DNA from: an uncultured Sinobacteraceae bacterium
GTDB lineage: Bacteria > Pseudomonadota > Gammaproteobacteria > Nevskiales > Nevskiaceae
NCBI GenBank assembly: GCA_903822975.1
Contig: CAIJRD010000012.1
Coordinates: forward strand, 248,001-312,000
Length of the DNA: 64,000 nt
Reading direction: 5' to 3'
Shown here: piece after piece, positions 49,166 to 58,391 of the stretch
How positions within the stretch are numbered: position 1 is the stretch's first letter
How the letters are laid out: every line of letters starts with the position of its first letter
The notes under the pieces: generated by a model
Seen by the model: only the letters and a program-made list of their open reading frames with translations
Told to the model about the DNA's origin: nothing
Database searches by the model: none
Translations under genes and position numbers: made by a program

Positions 49166-52100
49166 TCACCCACACTCTCATCATGGAGAGGAGTTTGTCG
49201 ACGTCGATGGGCTTCGATAAGTAGTCGTTGGCGCCGGCTTCGAGGCATTTCTCGCGGTCGCCGCGCATTGCCTTTGCGGTGAGCGCGATGATCGGCAGGT
49301 CGCGGTACTTCGGCTGCTTGCGGATTTCGCGCATGGTCTCGTAGCCGTCCATGCCGGGCATCATGATGTCCATCAGCACCATCGCGATCTCCGGGTTGTC
49401 GTCGATCTGCTTCAGTGCTTTGTAGCCGTCCTGTGCCATCAGCACCTTGAGGCCGCGATTTCGCAGCGCCTTCGACAGCGCGAAAATGTTGCGCATATCG
49501 TCGTCGACCACCAGCACGGTGCGTCCGGACAGTTGCGGATCGATGTCGCGCGGTGCCACCACCGGCAAGGGGCGCGCGCGAATGCTGTGCAGGAACAGGC
49601 TCACTTCGTCGAGCAGTCGCTCGGGCGAACGCGCGCCCTTGATGACGATGCTGTCGGTGTATTGGCGCAGCCGCAGGTTCTCTTCGCGCGAAAGCTCACG
49701 GCCGGAGTACACGACGACCGGCGGAACCGGACCGAGCGCGCTGGCCCGCTCGAGGAACTCGAAGCCATCCATGCCGGGCAGACCGAGATCGAGAATGATG
49801 CAGTCGATCTCGCTGCTTTCGAGGCGCGCAAGCGCATCTTCGCCGCTGGCGGCCTCGACGCACTCGATGTAACTGTCCGCGACGAGACGACGGACCGCCG
49901 TGCGTGCATTGGCATCGTCGTCGATCACCAACACGCGACGCGGCGTACCGGGCGCGAAATGCAGAAGTCGCTCGAAGGCCTTGCCGATCGCATCGCGACT
50001 CACCGGCTTGGTCAGGAAGCCGACCGCGCCCATGCCGAGTCCACGGCCGTGCTCGTCGAGCGCAGAAATGAAATGCACCGGAATATGCCGCGTCGTGGTG
50101 TCGGCCTTGAGCCGGTCCATCACCGTCCAGCCGTCGATGCCGGGCAGCATCACGTCGAGAAGAATGCCGGTTGGCTTGTGCGTGTTGGCCAGTGCCAGTC
50201 CCGATTCGCCATCGCTGGCGGCGAGCACTTTGAAGCCCTTGCGACGGATCATGTCGCCCAAGATTCGCTGGAACGCCGGATCGTCCTCGATCACCAGAAT
50301 CACGGTGTCGCCGGCGACAATCTGTTCGCGATCGTCGACGATGAACGCCGCCACCGGCAGCACCCGCGGTGCGGTGTTGGCGCGCACGGCAACCGGCGCG
50401 ACCGGCGCTGCGACCGCTGCTTCGCGTGCTGCAACGGTCGGCGTCGATGCTTCCAACGGCAGGCTCGCGACCACCACCCGAGTCTCGGGAAGAATCAGGG
50501 TGAACTGGCTGCCGACGCCGTCTTCGCTGTGGATTGAAATATCACCACCGAGCAGCCGCGCCATGCCGCGCGAAATCGACAGGCCTAGACCTGTGCCGCC
50601 GTACTGGCGACTGGTGCCGGCATCGACTTGCTCGAACGCCTGGAAGATCTTGGCGAACTTGTCCGCCGGAATGCCGATGCCGGTATCGCTCACGCTGATT
50701 GCGATGCTGGTCGCAGCGCTCAAGCCGGGCGGCATTTTCTGCGTCGCGGCCGGCCGCGCAATCTGCACGCGCACACCGCCTTCGCGGGTGAACTTGAACG
50801 CGTTGCTGAGCAGGTTGCCGACGATCTGATCCAGGCGCGCTGCATCGGTGCGCAGCGAATGCGGCACGCCGGGCTCGATGTCGATGCTGAACTCGAGACC
50901 CTTTTCCTTGGCGACGTGGCGGAAGTTTCGCTGCAGCGAGGCGGCGAACGCATCGAACGGCATCTGTTCTTCGACCACTTCCATCTTGCCGGATTCGACC
51001 TTCGACAGATCGAGAATGTCGTTGATCAGCCGCAGCAGGTTGGAGCCGGACTCGTGGATGATGCGCGAGGATTCGATCTGCTCGTCATTCAGGTTGCCGT
51101 CCTCGTTGTCGGCGAGGCCGCGCGAAAGGATCAGCAGACTGTTCAACGGTGTGCGCAATTCGTGCGACATGTTGGCGAGGAAGTCCGACTTGTACTGGCT
51201 CGCGCGCGCCAGTTCGTCGGCCTTGGCCTGGGTATCGCGCTGCAATAGTTCGAGCTGCGCTTTCTGCTCGTTGAGGCGCTCGCTCTTTTCGCGCAGCTCT
51301 TCGTTCGAGGCCTGCAATTCTTCCGTTTGAACGCGCAGCTCTTCTTCGGACGAGCGCAGGCGCGCCGACTGTGCTTCCAGTTCGGTGGTGTTGGCCTGCA
51401 GGGCCTCGTTGGTTGCGCGCAGTTCCTCTTGCTGTACGCGCAGCGCTTCTTCCGACGACTGCAACTCTTCGGACTGCGCCTGCGTTTCTTCGAGAAGTTG
51501 TTGGGTGCGCGCGGCGCGCAGCAGGTTCTCCAGCGACAGTGCCAGAATCGGTAGCAACTCGTCGAGGAAGCGCTGATGGGTTTCCGAGAACGGCGCGAAC
51601 GACGCCAGTTCGATCACGCCCAGCAGTTGATCTTTATTGATCACTGGCAACAGGATCAGGCTGCGCGGACGCGCAGCGCCGAGCCCGGACTCGATATGGA
51701 AGTAATCCTCGGGCACCGTTTTCAGAACGATCGGCTGGCGCTCCACTGCGCACTGCCCGACCAGGCCTTCACCGAGTTTGAAGTAGGCATCGCGCGCGCC
51801 CTGCTCGATGCGGCCGTAACTGCCGAGCCGCTCCAGCTGATGCAGTTCTTCGCGGTACAGGTAGAACACCGCGATGCCGCACTCGAGCCTTGGCGCGGTG
51901 GCGCTGACCAGCGCTGCGGCAAACGTGCGCGTGCTCTGTGTCTCCTGCAACAGGCTGGAGACTTCGCTGACGTTCGACTTGACCCAGCTGCGGTTGAAGG
52001 TCTCGATCGACATCTGCTTGAAGATCTGCAGCGCGCGCGCGATCGCACCGATCTCATCGCGACGCTGCTGCTGCGGCACAACGATGCTGTGGTCATGCTG

Positions 52101-52856
52101 GGCAAGCCGCGTCATCAACTCGGTCAGGTCGCGGATCGGTCGCGTCAACAGGCGCGACACCATGAACAGCGACAGCGCACCGAAGACGAAATCGATCAGG
52201 AGAGCGCCGAGCGTCGTCATGCGCGAGGTCTCGACCGTTTCCTGCAACGTCGCCGTGCGCTGTACCAGCAAGGCACTTTCACTGTTATCGATTTCGCGGA
52301 ACAGGTCGAGCACCTGCGGCAGCCGCGTGCCGACACCGTGCAAATAGGTTTCCGCAGCTTGCGCCAGTGCTGGCGCGCGGCGCTCGGGGGCGGTCGGTGC
52401 CGCACGAACCGAGGCGATGGCGACGTCTGCAATCTCCGCTTGCCACAAATCCTTGTCGTGCCGGATCTGGTCGAGTCGCGACTGCTGGGTCGAATTGTCC
52501 GAGGTCAGGCTGCGCAACTTCGAATAGTGCTCGTCGAAATCGCGCTTCGCGCTTTCGTGCAGCTTCAGCTCGTTCTCGTCGCCCGACAGCAGGAAGCCGC
52601 GCACACCCACCTGTTCTTCGCGCAATGCCAGCATCGCGGCTTCGACTTCCTGGATCACCTCGTACGTATGGATGGTCCAGGCGCGCGCCTCGGCCTGCGC
52701 GTTGAGCGTCTTGAAGATCGAGACGCAGGCGGTGGCGAACAGCGCAATGATGATGCCGAAGGCAAACAGCATCTTTACCTGGATCGGCCAGTCTTCGAGC
52801 CAGGCACTGCCCTGCATCCGCATAGGCGGCGCGGGGGCGTTGAAGTCCTTATCCAC
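49161..52856 (-). CDS. Hybrid sensor histidine kinase: CHASE3-HAMP-GAF-HisKA-HATPase-REC-REC-REC
   Basis: A 1231-residue inner-membrane kinase. Order: helix 1 (about 28-48), CHASE3 periplasmic sensor (about 50-195; EEQVGVRGFLLSGDENEL is diagnostic), helix 2 (about 213-235), HAMP (236-290), GAF (about 305-455), long coiled coil (455-575), HisKA with the phospho-His in FLANMSHELRTPLNS, ATPase with NLLSNAFKFT, DTGIGIP and GGTGLGLSIS, then three receiver domains with intact acceptors LLDVMLPGIDG, LDLGLPGMDG and LMDIMMPGMDG. It overlaps the TerB-like gene by eight bases. GTG 52856 has GAGG six bases ahead. It is likely to feed several outputs, including the downstream CheB/CheR/GGDEF set (inference). 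Confidence 0.93.
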   Translation of the reverse strand: MDKDFNAPAPPMRMQGSAWLEDWPIQVKMLFAFGIIIALFATACVSIFKTLNAQAEARAWTIHTYEVIQEVEAAMLALREEQVGVRGFLLSGDENELKLHESAKRDFDEHYSKLRSLTSDNSTQQSRLDQIRHDKDLWQAEIADVAIASVRAAPTAPERRAPALAQAAETYLHGVGTRLPQVLDLFREIDNSESALLVQRTATLQETVETSRMTTLGALLIDFVFGALSLFMVSRLLTRPIRDLTELMTRLAQHDHSIVVPQQQRRDEIGAIARALQIFKQMSIETFNRSWVKSNVSEVSSLLQETQSTRTFAAALVSATAPRLECGIAVFYLYREELHQLERLGSYGRIEQGARDAYFKLGEGLVGQCAVERQPIVLKTVPEDYFHIESGLGAARPRSLILLPVINKDQLLGVIELASFAPFSETHQRFLDELLPILALSLENLLRAARTQQLLEETQAQSEELQSSEEALRVQQEELRATNEALQANTTELEAQSARLRSSEEELRVQTEELQASNEELREKSERLNEQKAQLELLQRDTQAKADELARASQYKSDFLANMSHELRTPLNSLLILSRGLADNEDGNLNDEQIESSRIIHESGSNLLRLINDILDLSKVESGKMEVVEEQMPFDAFAASLQRNFRHVAKEKGLEFSIDIEPGVPHSLRTDAARLDQIVGNLLSNAFKFTREGGVRVQIARPAATQKMPPGLSAATSIAISVSDTGIGIPADKFAKIFQAFEQVDAGTSRQYGGTGLGLSISRGMARLLGGDISIHSEDGVGSQFTLILPETRVVVASLPLEASTPTVAAREAAVAAPVAPVAVRANTAPRVLPVAAFIVDDREQIVAGDTVILVIEDDPAFQRILGDMIRRKGFKVLAASDGESGLALANTHKPTGILLDVMLPGIDGWTVMDRLKADTTTRHIPVHFISALDEHGRGLGMGAVGFLTKPVSRDAIGKAFERLLHFAPGTPRRVLVIDDDANARTAVRRLVADSYIECVEAASGEDALARLESSEIDCIILDLGLPGMDGFEFLERASALGPVPPVVVYSGRELSREENLRLRQYTDSIVIKGARSPERLLDEVSLFLHSIRARPLPVVAPRDIDPQLSGRTVLVVDDDMRNIFALSKALRNRGLKVLMAQDGYKALKQIDDNPEIAMVLMDIMMPGMDGYETMREIRKQPKYRDLPIIALTAKAMRGDREKCLEAGANDYLSKPIDVDKLLSMMRVWVS

Positions 52857-53307
52857 GGGCGGCCTCGCGTCGATCGAGCACCGCCAGCTTGGCGCCGATG
52901 TAATCGCGCTCGGCCACGTACAACAGGTCGGCGAGTTTGCGCAGCAGCTGTTCTTCGTTCATGTCGAGTCGGCCATCGGCGTAGGCCACTTCCCACAGCA
53001 TTTCCATCAGCTGCCGCTTGCCGGCAGGCTCAAGTTCGGTATTCAGGGTCTTCAGATAGTCGAACAGCGAAACCGCGGCGCCGACCTCGGCCTCAGCCTG
53101 CGCGATCAGACTTTCGGCACCGTTCTCATCCAAGTCGTAGCGTTGCGCCAGGAGCCCGGCGACGCGCTTGCGTTCGACCGCGGCGATTTCGAAATCGGCC
53201 CGAGCCAGTTCCAGCAGCAGTACCGCCGTCGACAGACGCTCGGACGGTGCTGCGCGCCCGCTGGCGGCATCACCACTCAATAGACTCCACAGGCGGTCGA
53301 ACATCAT
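52849..53307 (-). CDS. TerB-like (tellurite-resistance TerB family) protein
   Basis: A 152-residue helical protein of the TerB/COG4103 type; the signature is the acidic pair region in ELARADFEIAAVERKRV and VAYADGRLDMNEEQLLRKLAD, which in TerB binds metal. Stand-alone TerB proteins need not be connected with tellurite; they are often membrane-associated or linked to signalling and phage-defence loci. The stop overlaps the start of the hybrid kinase by eight bases, so the two are co-translated and TerB may modulate the kinase (inference). Start at 53307 or, one codon later, 53304. Confidence 0.85.
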   Translation of the reverse strand: MMFDRLWSLLSGDAASGRAAPSERLSTAVLLLELARADFEIAAVERKRVAGLLAQRYDLDENGAESLIAQAEAEVGAAVSLFDYLKTLNTELEPAGKRQLMEMLWEVAYADGRLDMNEEQLLRKLADLLYVAERDYIGAKLAVLDRREAARG

Positions 53308-53373
53308 TCCACAGGATTGAAAGGTTTTTAGGAGTTACACGAAGACGCGATTGAACGGTGCATCGGCGTACCG

Positions 53374-54123
53374 CTAGAACGACACGCCGAAGCGCAAATC
53401 GTAGACATTGTTGCCGCCGAGACGTTCGTATTCGGCGGTGGTTTCCAGTGGCCCGAGCGCTAGGCGCAAGCCGGCGAACGCCTTGACCCGATCGATCGAT
53501 TCGCTTTCCAAGTGGTACTGACCGTCGGCCTTGATCGTCGACCAGACGTAGCCAATACCGGCGTAAGGAGCTAGAAACGGAAATCCCTTCGAAACGGATG
53601 CATCGACGCCGTACGAGCGATAGCTGAGATCGCCCAGATTGCTGGCGCCGGTGTAGCTGGCGCGCAGCGCCACCGCCGGGACCAGTGCCGATCCGGCCAG
53701 CACGGCATAGCGCAGGTCGCCGCCATAGACGTGGGCGTCGGTATCGGCGACCCAGCCGTAGAAACCGCCGACATCGATGCCGAACGGCAGGCCTTTACGT
53801 GCGCTGACCCCGGCCACGCCGATCTGATCGGATGGGTCGCCGGTGAGCCGCGACCAGGCACCACTGTCGCGTGTCGGCGCATAACTGCCATAGGCACCGA
53901 GCGCGAAGCCGGTGACGCCGCCGGCATCGGAGGGCTCCAGCGGTTTGTAATCGAATGCCGCCGTCATGTCGCCGGCGACCGCATGGAAATCCGACTGGCT
54001 CGGACTGTTGGTATCGATCCCAAAACTCAGCGCGGCTGCCGGAAGCGCCGGAAGCAGCAAGGCGAAGACGACACCCAGCTCGCGCAGCCCCGCCAGCCTC
54101 CCTCGCCCTTTCTGCTTCTGCAT
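53374..54123 (-). CDS. Small outer-membrane beta-barrel protein
   Basis: A 249-residue exported protein: signal peptide (about 1-32 with LGVVFALLLPALPAAALS), then repeated amphipathic strands (GFALGAYGSYAP, FGIDVGGFYGWVADT, VALRASYTGASNLGDLSYRS, LAPYAGIGYVWS) and a terminal Phe in YDLRFGVSF, the usual barrel-assembly signal. Fold resembles small OmpW/opacity-like barrels; function unknown. ATG 54123 has AAGGAG five bases ahead; the longer frame from 54159 is not used. Confidence 0.82.
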   Translation of the reverse strand: MQKQKGRGRLAGLRELGVVFALLLPALPAAALSFGIDTNSPSQSDFHAVAGDMTAAFDYKPLEPSDAGGVTGFALGAYGSYAPTRDSGAWSRLTGDPSDQIGVAGVSARKGLPFGIDVGGFYGWVADTDAHVYGGDLRYAVLAGSALVPAVALRASYTGASNLGDLSYRSYGVDASVSKGFPFLAPYAGIGYVWSTIKADGQYHLESESIDRVKAFAGLRLALGPLETTAEYERLGGNNVYDLRFGVSF

Positions 54124-54211
54124 CGCCGCTCCTTGCGGTTGATCCGCAAAGCATATCAAGCCGCCTGCCGGCCGCGCAGCGTCCGCGCGGGGCCGCGCCG
54201 GATTTCGCCCG

Positions 54212-54898
54212 CTAGGGCGTGGCTTGCATGAATGGCAGCACGATGTCCTGCAACTCGGTCAGGCGGCCGTTGAAGAAATGACCCGCGCCGTCGAATTCCA
54301 CCAACTTCGGTGGCGGCTGATAGGCGCGCAGCGCGCTGGCGGTGGCGTCGAAGGCAACCACGTCGTCGTCGTGGCTGTGCACGGCCAGCCAGGGACATTG
54401 GGGGTGCGGCGGCGGCTCGCTGGCGTCGACATAACGTCCGAAGGGGATGGCGATGCTGACCAGCTTCTGCGGTCGCCGCCGGGCGGCGGCTTTCAATGCC
54501 ACGTAAGCACCGAACGAAAAACCCGCCAGCACCAGCGGCAGCGTTGCGGCGTCCTGCCCGGAAACCAGTGCGAGTTGCGCACGCAGCCAGGCCTCGACCG
54601 CGAGCGCGTCGTCGGTTTCGCCGCGCGCCTCGTCGTACAAACCGGTGCTCTTGCCGACGCCGCGAAAGTTAAACCGCGCGGTCGCGTAGTCCGCCTTCAA
54701 CGCGGACGCGGCCAGCGTGTACACCACCTTGTTGGTCATTGCCCCGCCGAACAGCGGATGCGGATGGCACACCACGCACAAGCCGCGCGGCGCGGCCTTC
54801 GGCATCGCGACCAGGGTCTCCAGACGACCGGCCGGACCGGTCACAAAAAGCTCGGCGCTGCGGCCGGCGGCAGGCAACTCAGAGGCAAGTTCGTTCAT
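54212..54898 (-). CDS. Alpha/beta hydrolase (dienelactone-hydrolase-like, YpfH/COG2945 type)
   Basis: A 228-residue cytoplasmic hydrolase with VVCHPHPLFGGAMTNKVVYT (the COG2945 mark), ARFNFRGVGKSTG, nucleophile GFSFGAYVAL with Ser, the Asp region VHSHDDDVV and the His in GAGHFFNG. It matches small predicted esterases found across proteobacteria; natural substrates are unknown. ATG 54898 is preferred to 54925 since MNELASEL is followed by the domain and TAGG lies upstream. Confidence 0.85.
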   Translation of the reverse strand: MNELASELPAAGRSAELFVTGPAGRLETLVAMPKAAPRGLCVVCHPHPLFGGAMTNKVVYTLAASALKADYATARFNFRGVGKSTGLYDEARGETDDALAVEAWLRAQLALVSGQDAATLPLVLAGFSFGAYVALKAAARRRPQKLVSIAIPFGRYVDASEPPPHPQCPWLAVHSHDDDVVAFDATASALRAYQPPPKLVEFDGAGHFFNGRLTELQDIVLPFMQATP

Positions 54899-55223
54899 GG
54901 ACCTAAGTGTAGGACGCAGCTGCACATCGATACAGCTGTGCGCAGCGCCGCCACGCTTGCCAGCGCGCGCGCAAGGCTCCTATAGTTTCGGCGCCGGCAG
55001 GGATGCCAGCGGCACCATCAAGTTGGTGGCCAGGATGGCGGCAAACCGGGGGTGATCAGCATGAATAGCCGCAGCGACTTGGGGTCGCGCCCGCGACGTC
55101 GCGTGATCGGCCCTTTCGTGTCGGCGGCCGGCCTGCCTGGCAACTTGGTCGTTCACCGTACTGCCCGGCCGTCTGCCGCTGTGCGCTAATCGCTCTGCCT
55201 TTTCGACTCGAAACCTCAAGCCC
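54899..55223. other. Intergenic region between divergent hydrolase and HTTM genes
   Basis: About 325 bp. A TATAGT (54979-54984) could be part of a promoter. No gene or RNA seen. Confidence 0.4.
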
Positions 55224-57077
55224 ATGCCGCGCCTGCCACCTTCTGTCCGCACGCTGATCGAACGCGTCTTCAGCATTGATCTGCGCACGCTGGCGCTGTT
55301 CCGCGCGCTGCTCGGCGCGGTGACGTTCGTCGACCTGTGCAACCGCGCGCTGGAGTTGCGCACCTTCTACACCGACCTCGGCGTGATGCCGCGCGACTGG
55401 ATGCTGCAGTTCAACGGTCTGTGGCGTATCAGCCTGTATTCGGCCAATGGCGAAACCTGGTTCGTCAGCCTGCTGTTCGCAGTCGAAATGCTGGCGGCCT
55501 TGGCGTTGATGCTGGGCTATCGCGCGCGCGTCGCGGCGGTGCTGCTGTTCGTGCTGCACGGCTCGCTGCTGAATCGCGACCAGATGGTGTTGCTGGGCGC
55601 CGATATCCTGATCGAATGCCTGCTGTTCTGGAGCATGTTCCTGCCGGTGGCGGCACGCTGGAGCATCGATGCAACGCTGAGCGAGCGCAAGCCGGCGCCG
55701 GCCAATCCACATCTCTCCTGGGCCAGCGCGGGTCTGCTGCTGCAGGTGATGTCGGTGTACTTCTTCAGCGCACTGCTGAAGAGCGGTGTGGAGTGGCGCA
55801 ACGGCACCGCGGTCGACTACGCCCTGCAGATCGACGGCTACGCCACACCGATCGGCGTCTGGCTGCGCGGGTTCTATCCGCTGACGCAGGTGCTGACGTA
55901 CTTCGTCTGGTGGCTCGAGATGCTCGGCCCGATTCTGGTGCTGTCGCCCCTCTTCAATCGGCCGCTGCGCTTCACGACGATGCTGCTGCTGATGGCGATG
56001 CACATCGGCTTCCTGTTCTGCCTGTCGCTCGGGCCGTTCCCGTTTGTCAGCCTGACCTCGCTGACGACACTGATCGGCGGCTGGGCCTGGGATGCGCTGG
56101 ATCGCCGCACCCAGCGCAGCGAGGCGAAGCAAGGCGCGCAGCCGCTGCGCATCTTCTATGACCGCGACTGCGGCTTCTGCCTGAAGTCCTGCCTGCTGAT
56201 GCAGACCTTCCTGATCCTGCCGCGTGTCCAGATCGCACCGGCTCAGGACAACGCGCGCGCCAAGGCGCTGCTCGAAGCCAACTACTCCTGGGTGATCATC
56301 GATCACGACGATCATGCGTATCTGAAATGGCCGGCGTTCGTGCAGCTGCTGAAGCGCTCGCCGCTGTTCTTCTGGCTCGGCTTCCTGTTGCAGGGCGGCT
56401 GGGCGGTGCGACCGGGCAATGCCGTGTACGACTTCGTCGGTCGTCATCGCGGCGCGTTCGGCAGCATGAGCGCCGCGCTGCTGCCGTTCCACAATCGACG
56501 CCTCGAGGCCGGGCGACTCGCGCAGGCTCTGGCCGCTGTCGCGGTGTTCGCCGTCTTCGCCTGGAACCTGTGTACGCTCAACGTGCTGCTGAAACCGCAA
56601 TACGCCGCACTGGTGCGGCCGTTTTACGCAACGCTGACACCGCCATTCCGCGTGCTGCGCATCGATCAGCTGTGGGACATGTTCGCGCCGTTTCCGTCAA
56701 AGGAAGACGGCTGGTTCGTGATTCCCGGCGAGTTGTTCGACGGCAGCCAGGTCGACGTTTATCACCCGGAACGCGACGGCATCAGCTACGACAAGCCTGA
56801 ATACGTTTCGCGCGAGTTTCCCAACATCCGCTGGCACAAATACATGGAGCGGATCTGGTCGGCCGAGTTCTCCGCCAACCGCCTGTATTACGGGCGCTAC
56901 CTTTGCCGTAGCTGGAATGCGACGCACAGCGGCGCCAAGCAGCTGAAGACGTTCCGCATCATCTACATGCTCGAGCTGTCGGTGCCGCACGGCGAAACGC
57001 CGCACGTCGAGCAGCGCGTTCTGTGGAACCACGAGTGCTTCGGTTCGAAACTGCCCGGCGGCTCTGCCGGCCCTTGA
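55224..57077 (+). CDS. HTTM-domain membrane protein fused to a DCC1-like thiol-disulfide domain
   Basis: A 617-residue membrane protein. Residues 1-300 form an HTTM domain (related to vitamin-K-dependent gamma-carboxylase) with about eight helices; the characteristic DLGVMPRDWMLQFNGLWRIS is near residue 51 and HGSLLNRDQMVLLGADIL near 112. Residues about 310-420 form a DCC1-like domain opening with FYDRDCGFCLKSC (DxxCxxC). A further transmembrane stretch (about 440-460) and a polar C-terminal domain of 150 residues (WDMFAPFPSKEDGWFV) complete it. HTTM and DCC are often adjacent genes; here they are fused in one chain. Function unknown; a redox step coupled to membrane carboxylation is speculation. 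Confidence 0.88.
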   Translation: MPRLPPSVRTLIERVFSIDLRTLALFRALLGAVTFVDLCNRALELRTFYTDLGVMPRDWMLQFNGLWRISLYSANGETWFVSLLFAVEMLAALALMLGYRARVAAVLLFVLHGSLLNRDQMVLLGADILIECLLFWSMFLPVAARWSIDATLSERKPAPANPHLSWASAGLLLQVMSVYFFSALLKSGVEWRNGTAVDYALQIDGYATPIGVWLRGFYPLTQVLTYFVWWLEMLGPILVLSPLFNRPLRFTTMLLLMAMHIGFLFCLSLGPFPFVSLTSLTTLIGGWAWDALDRRTQRSEAKQGAQPLRIFYDRDCGFCLKSCLLMQTFLILPRVQIAPAQDNARAKALLEANYSWVIIDHDDHAYLKWPAFVQLLKRSPLFFWLGFLLQGGWAVRPGNAVYDFVGRHRGAFGSMSAALLPFHNRRLEAGRLAQALAAVAVFAVFAWNLCTLNVLLKPQYAALVRPFYATLTPPFRVLRIDQLWDMFAPFPSKEDGWFVIPGELFDGSQVDVYHPERDGISYDKPEYVSREFPNIRWHKYMERIWSAEFSANRLYYGRYLCRSWNATHSGAKQLKTFRIIYMLELSVPHGETPHVEQRVLWNHECFGSKLPGGSAGP

Positions 57078-57090
57078 TCGCGACACCGCC

Positions 57091-57876
57091 TTGATCGACA
57101 TCGGCGCGAATCTCGCGCACGACAGCTTCGACGCCGACCGCGACGCGGTGCTCGCGCGCGCCTGGGCAGCCGGCGTGTCGGCGATCGTCGTCACCGGCTC
57201 GGACGCCGCCAGCAACGAGACCGCACTAGAGCTTGCGCGCGCGCATCCCAAGCGGCTTTACGCCACCGCCGGCCTGCACCCGCACCACGCCGCCGACTGG
57301 AGCGAAGCGCTCGGCGCGCGCATTGCCGAGTTGGCTAACGCGCCCGAAGTCGTCGCATTTGGCGAATGCGGACTCGACTACTTTCGCGACTTGTCGCCGC
57401 GCGCAAGCCAGCGCGCCGCCTTTGTCGCACAGATCGAGTTGGCGATCGCCGCGCGCAAACCGCTGTTCCTGCATCAGCGCGATGCGCATGCGGACTTCCT
57501 TGCGATCCTCAGCGAGCATCGCAGCGCGCTGTTGGATTGCGTGGTGCATTGCTTCACAGACACCCGCGCTGCACTCGACGACTACGTGGCGCTCGACTGC
57601 CACATCGGCATCACCGGCTGGATCTGCGACGAGCGTCGTGGCGCCCATCTGATTGAGGCGGTGCCGAGTATTCCAAGCGAGCGGCTGCTGATCGAAACCG
57701 ACTCGCCGTATCTGCTGCCGCGGACCTTGAAGCCTGCGCCCAAGCATCGTCGCAATGAACCCGCGTTTCTGCCCTGGGTGCTGCGCGGTGTTGCGCAGGC
57801 GCGCGGCGAGGACGAAAACCGTCTGGCCGATCAGACCCGGCGTAACGCCGCGCGTTTTTTCAGAATCGCTTCGTAG
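57091..57876 (+). CDS. tatD: TatD family metal-dependent hydrolase / 3'-5' DNase
   Basis: TIM-barrel amidohydrolase-fold nuclease of 261 residues (E. coli TatD 260). Metal ligands are visible in IDIGANLAHDSF, the Glu in AFGECGLDYFRD, the His in FLHQRDAH, the His in VVHCFTD, and the Asp in LIETDSPYLLP. The E. coli enzyme acts as a 3'-5' exonuclease in DNA repair and RNA decay. TTG 57091, 13 nt after the HTTM stop, gives the typical MIDIGANL start; no ATG fits. Confidence 0.93.
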   Translation: MIDIGANLAHDSFDADRDAVLARAWAAGVSAIVVTGSDAASNETALELARAHPKRLYATAGLHPHHAADWSEALGARIAELANAPEVVAFGECGLDYFRDLSPRASQRAAFVAQIELAIAARKPLFLHQRDAHADFLAILSEHRSALLDCVVHCFTDTRAALDDYVALDCHIGITGWICDERRGAHLIEAVPSIPSERLLIETDSPYLLPRTLKPAPKHRRNEPAFLPWVLRGVAQARGEDENRLADQTRRNAARFFRIAS

Positions 57877-58391
57877 CCCACTCGGCGCATTTTCGGCTCG
57901 TGACGGCATCGCAGGGAGACACCGCGCGCTCGCGTTCAGGGCGCGCGGTTTGAGGCCCACAACCCTTGCTCGGAGCGGAGCAGTGCGGTGCGGTGCGCTG
58001 CCTGCGAGCATCGGATTGCGCGTAGCCAGGTTCGCACCAGTGGGCATCGTCCGGCGCGAGACGAGTCACCGCTCACGGAACTGCAGGCGCGCTTGCAAGG
58101 TTTACGGCCAATCCACAGCTGGCGCTGGCGCCGTGCACTAATCGGTACGCGCGCGCTACTTCCGCAGTAGCACCGCCATTATCATGCGAGCGGCCGCGTG
58201 CAGGTCCGCACGGCGAGACCTACCGATGACAACCGTTCCCCTTTAGCGGGCGATCGACACCGTTGATCGCGCACGGGCAGCGGAAAACGGCTTTTGTGCC
58301 GCTAGGGAACCGCAAGGTCGATGGATCGATGTTCGCTGGATGCGGCTTGCGCCCACGCACCGCTCGGTGCGAAATCCTGTGGAGAAGACCT
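57877..58391. other. Intergenic region between tatD and the TadG-like gene
   Basis: About 515 bp without a gene I can support. No hairpin with T-run, no tRNA-like structure. The last bases hold GGAG (58381-58384) for the next gene. Confidence 0.5.

Noticed and set aside
55056..56600. 514-codon frame antisense to the HTTM gene
   Set aside because: Gln/Arg/His-rich shadow of a GC-rich coding sequence; no ribosome site, no recognisable family.
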